Shown here: piece after piece, positions 54,856 to 64,000 of the stretch
Numbering within the stretch: position 1 is the stretch's first letter
How the letters are laid out: the number at the start of each line of letters is the position of its first letter
Assembly: GCA_031002005.1 (NCBI GenBank)
Contig: CM061919.1
Span: 220,222,739-220,286,738 of the forward strand
Direction: 5' to 3'
DNA from: Vandiemenella viatica
Lineage: Eukaryota > Arthropoda > Insecta > Orthoptera > Morabidae
DNA length: 64,000 bases
Notes under the pieces: model-generated
Database searches by the model: none
The model's input: only the letters and a program-made list of their open reading frames with translations
Told to the model about the DNA's origin: nothing
Translations under genes and position numbers: made by a program

Positions 54856-57229
54856 CTGTAATAATATTTCCCTATGCAAATAAGAAATTAGGTGTATAGT
54901 TCCACTGGCTACTTCTGTAAAAGTGTGCCAGCTAACAATGGAACACCGCCTATGTCCGCTGAGAGTTCTTCAGAATCAGTTTTTCTAGTCACACGTATGA
55001 ACAAGAACAGCCACTCGACAATCAATAATAATGGTCTCTACCTAGGTAGCATAGTGTATGTTGATTCAGATACGCAATAATCTTAGCAAGCATAGCGCTA
55101 TACATCAGTTGCTTCTTGCAAATGACGATACTAGCACTGTAACAGTATACTGGAAGTTGATAAAGGAAAATATAATAAATAAACATTAATGAAAAGCTGA
55201 TTAAAACCTGAATATATGGATGCAGGTGAATCCTTATGAAAGAAGTGGTAGGAATGAGATTAACTAATCATCATATCATCACGTCCCGATCATGCCCAAA
55301 GGACGGCTTGTCCTCGATTGTGTCCTGCTTCTTGATCTCTACCGTCACTCAATCACTATGCAAATCTGTCCTTGTAGAGTCCATCGCTCCACAATGCTCA
55401 GGGACTACTCAGTGGTCTCCTTCCGCAAGGAACAAAATCCAATGCCTTAAGGCGGTACCTCTACTATGTTTCTATGCCCACGTGTGTCATTTGCTTCCTA
55501 TCTTACCCAATAGGTTAAATCCACATGCAGTTAATTAAGTGGTCACATTCTTTTTGACACAGAGGATCCTAAGCAAAATCATCCGCTCCGAAAGGAAATA
55601 GAATGGGAATTTAGATAGATACATCGGAATTTTGAAACGAGACAATCAGCTTTTAAGTAAGTGTTTTCTCACTTGTTGCGGTCATTAAATTCCATTTCGA
55701 CCCATGGTATTTCCACTCACCTTCCTATTTGCTATAATTTTTGGTTTAATTTATGGATAAGAGAGATTAATTTTCTGACTCCTAGGTTATTATATTAACT
55801 GTTCCACAAAATTTTAAAGCGAAGTTTAAAACTCAAAACATGTGTGTGTCGTGTCATGTGAGGACTCGTTTTCTAGACAAAAAAGGCGTGCTACTTTTTT
55901 ACGAAGTGAAGCCGAAAGTAACAGGGATACTCCACTCATCTAAGGTACAAGATAAACAAACACTTCATATCTGTATTTCGACACTGGATTCGCTGATGTG
56001 GGACTTCTCTCCGGAATAGAGCAGGTGGTAAATACTTCGCCGTATTGTTTTTTGTTTTGCCGCAAATTCTTCATATCTTCTTCCGTGTACACTCCAGACT
56101 GGGTGCTTATTGAAATAACTCGTTCGTATCTGAGAGTTCCTGAGCAGTTATACCACATTCAGCGGTCACAGGGATCCAAAGCTTCTCAGATTTTAGAGGT
56201 TAAAGTTTCCGTTTCTCAGTCCCCTGATACTTCTTAAAATATATTTTGTTCCAGCAAGTTTTTAAAAAATAGCGAATTTTAATTCGACGAACGTAGCCCC
56301 TTCCAGTACATGATTTCCAGTCACAAAGAAAAGCTGATTTCTATAACTCTGTTACAAAAAATAAGAATACTAATGACGCCCCAGTTCTGTTTTTCTGAGG
56401 TTGTATAATTTCACATGTAATGAGAATCACAAAATCGTTACTCTTGTTGCAATGTACTTTTGGAATATTTTCAATGTAGAAATACCATCTTCAGTTCCTC
56501 AAATCCAGAGTTTTTGTATGTGTATCCTCCGGAGCAAGCTACCAAGCATAACATAAAGTGCGACAGATTTCTCAGTGGTTACACGCTTCAACATGCATAC
56601 ACCTCCTTGGCGTGTTGCTCACCTTGAAGTTTTTTTGTTTGGTTTTTTGTTTGTTTGTTTGTTTGCCTTCGTAAAAGAATCTTCACCATCCACTTCATTA
56701 AAAGAGGACTCCCGTTCACTGTGTCAGTTTTCACTGATGTTCTGTCGGATAATATCGAGTAAAATCAACATTTCGACAGTTAATTCTATTTTCGTCATCA
56801 TGTGAGGAATGTGCTGTGGAATCACCGTTGCAATTAACTTGAAATTAATTCTTCACCTGTTGAAGATATCATATGCATTTGTCTAAACACCCGTGAACTT
56901 AACGTCACTGTGGTATCGCTTCTCACAGTCGATACGAAAGTCGTAGATTTGTTCGTCATAGCAGACCGCACAGCGTTCTAGAGAACAACCAGTGATGTGA
57001 CAATACAATTTTTCAGTGATCAATCAAATCGGACATTCCTCATTATCTTCTCGTGAGCAACGTTAAACAAGAAACTCACCCAAGAGTATATCGTAATGTT
57101 CCATCTCTAGAAGAATCACATTTTTAGTCTGGACCGCGTAAAATGACCCTTAATAATGTTATTAGGAACAGATGACCTTTCCATAAAAACACCATGAAAA
57201 CAAGAGGTACATTTTTTTTTGCTGTTATC
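54856..57229. other. no gene recognised
   Basis: About 2.4 kb with ORFs of 60-100 codons (for example 55236-55538 + and 55940-56158 -) that match nothing known to me. A (TTTG)n run lies near 56636-56665. Confidence 0.35.
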
Positions 57230-57478
57230 AGTCTCTCGAGACTCTCGACTGGTTTAATACAGTAGTACTCCATTCCTTCCTATCTTACGCTAACCTCTTC
57301 ATCTTAACATACCCTTTATATTCTAACCCTTCAATTATCTGCTTCTTATATTCTAATCTTTGTCTACCACTACAGTTCTTATCTTCGACTCTTCCGTCCA
57401 CTAGCAAATTAAGCAATGTCACATGTTTTAAAATGTGACCAACCGTCCTGTCTCTTCTTTCTGTAAAAATCATCCACA

Positions 57479-57480
<2 letters not shown>
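57230..57480 (-). pseudogene. LINE ORF2 C-terminal fragment
   Basis: Minus frame ERRDRTVGHILKHVTLLNLL, DGRVEDKNCSGRQRLEY, then GLEYKGYVKMKRLA and, after a stop, DRKEWSTTVLNQS. It has the RxRTIGHILRHxxLLxxxxEGxxEGxxGRGRxRxxY end of a non-LTR retrotransposon. The upstream side is replaced by an (AT)n microsatellite. Confidence 0.8.

Positions 57481-57481
<1 letters not shown>

Positions 57482-57517
<36 letters not shown>
57482..57517. repeat. (AT)n microsatellite
   Basis: About 18 TA dinucleotides, directly abutting the truncated LINE. Confidence 0.9.
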
Positions 57518-57521
<4 letters not shown>

Positions 57522-57585
57522 TTATGTGCGAATTGATCCAACAATTGGATCACCCAAAGACTCGATTCATGGTTTGTAATTAAAT

Positions 57586-57705
57586 GGTTTCCCCAGATCA
57601 CTCCAGGCGAAAGCCGGGATGCTTCCTTCAAAAACCCATTGCCGAATTCCTACCCGTTCCTTGTCCCCAGTCCTTTCTCGCCTCTAGTGACCTCTACGTC
57701 ACTGG
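57586..57705 (+). mobile_element. SINE-A 3' half
   Basis: CAGATCACTCCAGGCGAAAG, GGATGCTTCCTTCAAAAAC and CCGTTCCTTGTCCCCAGTCC, ending GTGACCTCTACGTCACTGG. The tRNA head is absent. Confidence 0.85.
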
Positions 57706-57837
57706 CTAATTATAACCTGGAATCGTCAGTTTCTTGAGCAATGGAGGTTGCTTAAGTGCTGATATCTGTCTGCGAGATACGTAACTTTGTGCTCTGTATG
57801 ATAAATGTATTTTTGTTTGTGAAATGTGAGATTGGAG

Positions 57838-57985
57838 ACTGTCTCAGTATTCGCCTAAGTGATCGCGGACAAGTACCTAAAAACCACAATCAGGAAGGCC
57901 GGTACGCTGTGGCTGGTCCTATTGTACGTACCTTCCCGATCCATTGTGGCAGCGCCTTAAGAAGCGCAGCCACATTGGCCGGTTA
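57838..57985 (+). repeat. dispersed repeat family C, copy 2
   Basis: CCTAAAAACCACAATCAGGA, GGTCCTATTGTACGTACCTT and CCCGATCCATTGTGGC align with 43470-43545. Extends to about GCCACATTGGCCGG. Confidence 0.5.
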
Positions 57986-58029
57986 TACGTATATATGCAC
58001 ACGATCATCTGGTTTAGTGCGTTAAACAT

Positions 58030-58960
58030 CTTGCGGGGTAAACTATTGATCCCTGGGCATATAATTTAAATGTCATCATCTAGTTACGTAGACTTTGTAC
58101 CATTAAAATTTAGATAAAACAACACATTAACTTAGAAGTCAGACCACTGCATCCCGAACTGTACAACAGTAGGACCGACAGCAACTTAACAGAAGCCTAA
58201 GGAAATACTTGTTATAGCTGCATTGAAATATACTGTAAATAAGGTGGAAATGACAACTAGTGTATGTCATAAGTATATCGTTTATACAGTAAGTGACACT
58301 TATGCTGGGAACATCATAGCGATTCCAAAGTTGAAATAACACAAAAAACTGTAAACAGCAGAGTCAACGACTCAAAGGAAAATACTTCCAATGTTGAGCA
58401 GACATGTTAAATACCACAAATTTTACTTTTTATATCCCGCTAAGGCATCGTTTACATGCATCCCAAGTCAACATACTGTAAGAAGAAACAAAACGAAAAC
58501 AAGCTTTCTGGTCGAAGGACTGCCGGTGACGGGAGAACTACCAAGGCTGTGGAGGTCACCAAACAGTACCAAATGTCACGGGTCGAACAGGAATGAAATT
58601 AGCAGCGGGGGAGAGTTATTGTCTCCTCAACTAAACATAGCGTTAAAGTGTGATGTCACCGCTAACCTTGAGAAATCTCATCTAACACTTTGTTATGGAC
58701 CATTTCATTTCAGTTTATTACAATCTCAGTCTACAAAAAGAATGGTAATAAGAAACATAACGGCCTCTCTGTAGTTACTCTAACTACTCTAACGATTTTA
58801 ACGTTTATTAAGTTATGCTGGGTTCTCCGAAAGCTCAGACTAATAGATAATCACTCTTATGGGATGAGAGAATTAATGTAATGCTACAGCTTCGTTACAT
58901 TTAAGAGCTACAAGAAATTGTAATCGCAGTAATTTTACAATCAGTGAAGGTGGTCTCTAT
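58030..58960. other. no gene recognised
   Basis: A 127-codon plus ORF (58391-58774, TTG start) has no recognisable domain. Otherwise AT-rich. Confidence 0.3.
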
Positions 58961-58964
58961 ACAG

Positions 58965-59180
58965 AACGTCGAGTTCATTATAGGCGGGAAAGGACTGGGG
59001 GCAATGAATGGGAAGGAATTCTGCTATGATCTTTCAAAGGAACCTACCCGTCATTCGCCTGTAATGATATGGGGAAACCATGGAAAACCAAATTCTGGAT
59101 GGTTGGACGTGGATTCGAAACCCGCGTCCTCCAGAATGCAAGGCCAGCGCATCACCGCTCACCCACCACGCTCGGGTCCC
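58965..59180 (-). mobile_element. SINE-A copy
   Basis: Plus strand GTCGAGTTCATTATAGGCGG, GGGGGCAATGAATGGGAAGG, ATTCGCCTGTAATGATATGG, the head CCGCGTCCTCCAGAATGCAA and the A-box complement CACCGCTCACCCACCACGCT. Complete but with several substitutions. Confidence 0.88.
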
Positions 59181-59502
59181 TTATTCCTTCTAAAAAAAAT
59201 AATCTTTTAATTAAATATATTTTACCCAGAAGACGTTATATTTACGATAAGACTATTTATTTACCTCTTCATTTCCACTTTTCTCGAAACAATTCTTCGG
59301 TCTCTCATGTTTGAAAAAGTCAATGGTGAATTTCAGACCTTGAATATATAGACTTCAGAAACAACTCTTCCGAACATACGTAGTTATTGTTAATACATAA
59401 TTCGATACCACTGCCTTCATAGATTTCGTAAAATTTACTGACAATACCGCTACAAGGAATGAGAACAACAGCAGACACTAAACTGCTTTGGAATATATGG
59501 AA

Positions 59503-59585
59503 TACATTCGCGTCCATTTACGAGTGCGATGCAATACTTCGTCCACCAACATATTTGGGTCGCAATGACAAGAGAGATGAGATAT
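59503..59585. repeat. direct repeat of about 83 bp, copy 1
   Basis: Nearly identical to 60247-60330 (three or four mismatches): CCATTTACGAGTGCGATGCA, then ATACTTCGTCCACCAACATA and GGGTCGCAATGACA(A/G)GAGAG. Both copies have the same orientation and lie 744 bp apart, bracketing the endonuclease end of the LINE remnant. Confidence 0.9.
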
Positions 59586-59899
59586 ATGCATATATTTTGC
59601 AGTGAATAAGAAAACTGGAACTATGGAGGGAAAAATGAATTATGCAGTGTCGTCAATATCCTGTAATAGAGTTGAAATATAGGACGTAGGACACTCATAA
59701 TCACCATCGATTTTCTATTCCAGTGAACCGGGTGTGGTAATGTGCGGAGAACGAAAAGGAGGAAACGGATATGTAGAACCAGCTGGGCGAAGGTAATAAG
59801 ATAAAAATTTGAGAGTAACAGAACAGGATTTGAATAAGTAATAGGACTATTGGATGGAAAAGTGAAATTAATGAAGAAGACAATTTCAGGAGTTCTGTA

Positions 59900-62275
59900 A
59901 CAGAAATAGCTTGACCATCGCAAATTTCTGATACAGGAAAAAAGAAACACAAAACACATTATATCATTTGGTATGGTGCAAGTAGGACAAGATCATCTGT
60001 GGCTGATTACGTTGTGTTAGACAGATAAATGAGGAACGTGGTTACGGGCATCAAAGTCATGCCATAAGAGACCTTAGATAGTGATCATCGACTATTAATG
60101 GTCAGTTTGAGAGAGAAAAAAGATAAAAGGAACAGGCTACGAAGAAAATAAGACTCAAGGTCACAATATTGGTTAGTAGATTGGGCTGGGACACTCCGGT
60201 AGACAAACGACATAGGTTTCGTATACACTTGTTGGTAAACGTGCGTTACATTCACGCCCATTTACGAGTGCGATGCAATACTTCGTCCACCAACATATTT
60301 GGGTCGCAATGACAGGAGAGATGAGATTAGAGAAATAGGATGCTGCACTGATGCTTATATGAATTCTTTCTTTCTTCGCGCCACTCGGTATTGGAATACA
60401 CAGAATAGAGATTAGTTTTGGTGCAAAGCACCCTCTGCCAATCACAATTTTGTGAATTACAGTGCATATGTCGATATAACGAAGGTGACGAGGAAGATGA
60501 AGAAGGAAAGGTTCACGATTGAATATCAGGCATTGATTAGGAAGAAGGTGCCAAGGGTGGAATTGAGGCCAGCAGATGAAGAATGGAACGAGTTAAAAAG
60601 GAAAATAGTAGAGGCAGCAGAGATTGTGTGAGGTAGAAAAAGCACAGATAGGAGAGACTTAAAAACACCACGTTGGAATTTTGTATGTAAAGAAGTAGTA
60701 CAACAGAAAAAGAGAGCTTTAAGAGATGGTTGAACGTTAGAACCGAAGAAGCCAGGAAAAGTTATAGAGATAGAAATAGAAATAAAGGAAACAAAACTGT
60801 GAGTCAAGAAGAAAAGAAGAAGTGCTTGGAATAATTGACAGAAACACTGGAAAAGGACAATGAAAAGAATAAGAAACGTGGAATTGTTAAAAGTAAAGAA
60901 AAATGCAAAAATGAAGGTGGTAGAATAGTGGACAATGGAAATATAGTTGGTAACATGAGTGAGCTGAAGAAGTTGTGAAAGAAATGTTTTGAAGACCTAT
61001 TAAATGTGGGACAGACAGCAAAGCTGGACAAGCGAACATTTATTACGAAAGATGACAAATGCGGAGAGATAATGGAAGGACTGACGTGGAGACAAGTGTA
61101 AGATGCACTAGGGAAAATAAAGGGTGGTAGATCACCTGGCATGGATGAAGTATCAATGGACACGGTAAGAACAGCAGTAGTTGTAGGAATACTGAGGTTA
61201 GTAGTGAAAGAGAAAACGGTTCCAGAACGGTGGTAGAGAGATATTCTTGTTACGACCTTCGAGAAGGTTGCCAAAGGGAAATGTTATAATTACAGAGCAA
61301 TCACTATCTTCAGCATTCTGCCAAAATATTTCAAAATATAATGGAGAAAAAGAGGTGGAAAATGGACTACGAGAGGATCAGTATGGCTTAGGAAGGTCAA
61401 TAGTGAACGAAATGTTTGCAGTAAGGCAGTTACAAGAGAGGCATTGAGTATGATAAAGACCTAATGATGGCATGAGAGGCACTATGTTTGTGGATGATGT
61501 GATGGTGTATGGAAATTTTAATTCAGTTCGATTCATGGCAAGAAGTAGAAAAATCTTACAGACTAAAAAAAAAAACTGAAAAAAGTGTGAAGCAGTAATT
61601 CTAACTCAAAACTAGGATAGGGCTAATTGGGATGCCATATGTGGAGGTGAGAAACTGAAAGTCACAGAAGAGTTTAAGTGTTCTGGAAGTGTGATAGAAG
61701 AGAATGAGAGAAACAAGAAGGAAACAAATATAAGATGAAGAAGAGTACAATCTATAGGAGTGTTAGCGGGGTGCCCCAGAAATGCAACAGGATTATTCAC
61801 AGAACTTACTTTGTGCCAATAGTAACATATGGTTCTGAAGCAAAGGTGATGGAAGAAAGTTATATTAGTAGAGTTCAGGTCACAGAAAATGACCATTATC
61901 ATCGGTGCAACGAAAATGGAAAAGCTGCGGAGTAAGCATGTGAGGAACGCATTTAAAGACAGAAACCTGTACAGGAGAAAATTGAAAGAGGAACGAGCAG
62001 GACTCCAATAGATGAAACATAGGAAGAGAACAGTGATGAAAAGGTGATAAGTAGAATATATGAGTTGAAATTAGAAGAGAAGAGGTCTCGAGGAAAACTA
62101 TGGGATAGAAGGAATTATGGTAATATAAAGGTGAGTGCAAGTCATAGGAGCAAACTGGGCTATAGTGGAGGAACGGTGCAAGGACACGGGACGCTTCATG
62201 TGACTGTATTCCTGGGAGACCCAGCCTAAGGCTGGGAGCAGTCAACACGATGATGATAAATGATCTAAGAACAAG
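59900..62275 (+). pseudogene. degenerate non-LTR retrotransposon (endonuclease plus reverse transcriptase)
   Basis: Blocks occur in order on plus with many stops and frameshifts. IIWYGASRTRSSVADYVVLD and LDSDHRLLMVSLREKK (59960-60130) are the C-terminal APE-type endonuclease with SDHRLL. KKERFTIEYQALIRKKVPRV (60500) is the linker. Then follow KIKGGRSPGMDEVSMD (61120), CYNYRAITIFSILPK (61275), QYGLGRSIVNEMFAVRQLQE (61380), MFVDDVMVYG (FADD box, 61485), EEFKCSGSVIEEN (61670) and HRTYFVPIVTYGSEA (61795). The 3' end has CTGGGAGACCCAGCC and a GATGATGAT run at about 62250. About 300 bp around 60170-60465 are foreign. Dead copy. Confidence 0.88.
60247..60330. repeat. direct repeat of about 83 bp, copy 2
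   Basis: See 59503-59585. This copy sits between the endonuclease part and the reverse-transcriptase part of the LINE, inside sequence that does not belong to either, so it marks a later insertion or a duplication. Confidence 0.9.
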
Positions 62276-62298
62276 TTAAATCTGATCTTATTATTTAA

Positions 62299-62580
62299 AC
62301 CGAAGGTTGGTTGAACTTAGCCTGGTATTGGAGGTAGTGTGGCCAGTTCATTTCCTCCTTACCTAACTCGATAATCGTACCGGATAAAGGGTACCTACAG
62401 TTTAAAGTGGAATCCGAACTACGGTAGCTTTCTATCGCTGTTTATATTAAACAGCTAGCTGTGCCAGAGGTGATGGTCGGGTTAAAGGCCTATACAAATG
62501 AACGCCGAGGCAGATATTCAAACCGAGAACCTGCCGACCTCTAGTCAGACGCCTTACCCACTGAGCCACAAACCGCTCCT
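62299..62580 (-). mobile_element. SINE-B relative, diverged or longer form
   Basis: The plus start ACCGAAGGTTGGTTGAAC, GGAGGTAGTGTGGCCAGTTC and CCTACAGTTTAAAGTGGAAT match SINE-B. The tRNA-like head on minus (GTGGCTCAGTGGGTAAGGCG) pairs with GGTTTGAATATC as B-box. It has an extra segment (about 62370-62395 and 62440-62500) not found in the other copies, so it is probably a subfamily. Confidence 0.75.
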
Positions 62581-62699
62581 GTGAAATAGTTCCTGACTGA
62601 GGGAGTTAAAAAAAACAATAATTCAGTGGATGACGAATAACGAAATGATACATAATTGCTCAATTGGATGAATAGGACAGATGATATTTCTCTGATTTT

Positions 62700-62905
62700 T
62701 CTTTTTATAAGGAAATAAGTATTGCCTCTGCGTTGAGGAGCGGCAAAGCGCTGTTCACGATGACGTCACGTAGCAAGACTTTCGCTGGAGGCGCCAGCAC
62801 GCGATGTAATTTGTTCCGTCGTAGCTGGACTCCAAGAACTTCCGGCTGGACAAAACCGAGACTGTAACTAACAGCTGAGGTCTCGAATAATTCTGACATT
62901 ACAGT
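62700..62905. promoter_or_regulatory. GC-rich patch with a CRE palindrome
   Basis: TGACGTCA at 62761-62768 lies within about 200 bp of CpG-containing sequence. A 64-codon minus ORF (62705-62899) ends in ordinary sequence and has no known domain. It may be a regulatory element or an upstream exon of the minus-strand gene; nothing decides it. Confidence 0.25.
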
Positions 62906-64000
62906 GGAATAATTCTTTGTGTTTGCGATAAAAGGAATAAAATAATTTCTTTTAAATCATTTCTTTTTAACAAGTTGCTAATCAGAGTTTATAGCCAAAT
63001 CTTTTAAAAATAATTAAGATTTAAAAGTCGGAAGAGTATACAAGTTAGAAGTCAGCAGTTTTTCACATTTCGGAAGTATTACTAAGTTACGTGTTAGTGG
63101 GTTTAGTCACGACCAAGCATCTGAATCGTTAACAGAAAGACTAACGATTCCTATCTACATGCTGTAATCGTTTCTGATATAATTATTCTTCTCGGTCAGG
63201 ATATAAATTAACGATAGAACAGAGATAATTGTTTACATTACTCTTTGTGGTTGGTGGGGCTTTAAAATATGAAATTTAGAAATATTGTGTTTCTTGAATA
63301 AATATATCTGAACACCAACTTACAGTAACTGCATATTTTTCTTATAATCTGGAAATGAAAACTTGCAGATTGGACGATTACATTATGAGATGTGCTAATT
63401 TCCCATTAACAGATCTCAGTGGGTAGTGAAGATAAGTACAAATTTCATTCAAAAAGCTCCTTATTGGTAAGAGACAGCAGTGTGTACTTCCTGGCACTAT
63501 GGATCTTGACGACAGTATTTCTTACTGCACACAGTACATTATGAAACTGGTCACATATGTTTAACTATAACCCCACACACGCCATTCAGATCAATGAATA
63601 TAGCTGATTATACTTAAAACACATATTTACTAACCATTTCCTGCAAAACACAAAAATAGATATGGAATTTTATAGCTCATGTCTACAGACGTGATAGCAA
63701 AAGATGATCATTTTCACATTCCTTAGCGACGCTAATATTTGGATCCTTACACGCCAATAATTCATATTATTTCTTTAATCTTTGTCATTGTAAACTCTTA
63801 AACTGATGCTCATGTGTATGAACACTATTTAGCCCTTTAAGCCATCGATGAAACTAAGATTAATCGAAGTCTTAAATGAAGAGCCAATAGACTTATTGTG
63901 ACTGACATTATGGGAGTTGACAGTTAACACTGTCTGTAGTGTCAGAGATTATTATGGCTGACAGAAGTTGACAACATAACAGCTACCACGAGTTAGGAAG
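62906..64000. other. no feature recognised
   Basis: AT-rich to the end of the window. No ORF, repeat family or RNA gene recognised. Confidence 0.35.

Noticed and set aside
50465..57517. Possible origin or attachment site at (AT)n tracts
   Set aside because: Ordinary microsatellites; no other supporting signal.
59621..59959. 112-codon minus ORF with hydrophobic stretches
   Set aside because: Antisense to the decayed LINE upstream region; hydrophobicity follows from pyrimidine-rich codons.
60804..61274. 156-codon minus ORF, Ser/Phe-rich
   Set aside because: A shadow of the plus-strand LINE: purine-rich coding DNA gives open pyrimidine-rich reverse frames.
1..64000. LTR retrotransposons or endogenous viral elements
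   Set aside because: No paired long terminal repeats, gag/pol order or viral-type domains were recognised; all reverse-transcriptase pieces are of the non-LTR type.

Overview
This window looks like nuclear DNA from a large, repeat-rich insect genome, most likely a polyneopteran (grasshopper, stick insect, cockroach or termite group). It is AT-rich and almost free of long ORFs. It has two eukaryotic tRNA-Gln genes, internal exons with GTGAGT donors and pyrimidine/AG acceptors, and a dense mix of tRNA-headed SINEs, non-LTR retrotransposon remnants and DNA transposons (Tc1, mariner, hAT, Transib-like, MITEs, foldback elements). The lineage call rests on my recall of SINE and Tc1 families from orthopteroid genomes and is inference. 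Nothing bacterial or viral was recognised.

The one host protein gene I can support is on the minus strand. Two phase-compatible exons, 53684-53901 and 25512-25610, encode consecutive parts of the propeptide of an ADAMTS-like (M12B) secreted metalloprotease. They are separated by an intron of about 28.1 kb that makes up most of the middle of the window. The signal-peptide exon should lie beyond the right edge, or be unrecognised, and the protease and thrombospondin exons beyond the left edge.

Layout: 1-9 kb holds SINEs, LINE 3' ends and a LINE interrupted by a G-rich MITE. 8.9-13.6 kb holds tRNA-Gln(CTG), LINE pieces, tRNA-Gln(TTG) and a hAT remnant. 14.1-15.8 kb is a Transib-like element whose ends start with CACAGTG, flanked by a perfect 5-bp duplication, and which keeps the C-terminal, catalytic-glutamate end of a RAG1-like transposase. 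18-25 kb has SINEs and LINE tails. Inside the large intron are a Tc1 remnant with a nested insertion (28.3-30 kb), a hAT MITE, a mariner remnant, a second G-rich MITE, another Tc1 (39.8-40.9 kb), two long foldback elements, a SINE inserted in a SINE (44 kb), and a multicopy arthropod gene-family pseudogene split by a Tc1 with perfect terminal repeats (46.7-49 kb). The right end (57-62.6 kb) holds LINE and SINE remnants, including a degenerate LINE with endonuclease and reverse transcriptase parts.

Except for the two tRNAs and the two ADAMTS exons, nearly everything recognisable is mobile DNA in various stages of decay. The best candidate for something under-described is the Transib-like element with recombination-signal-like termini.
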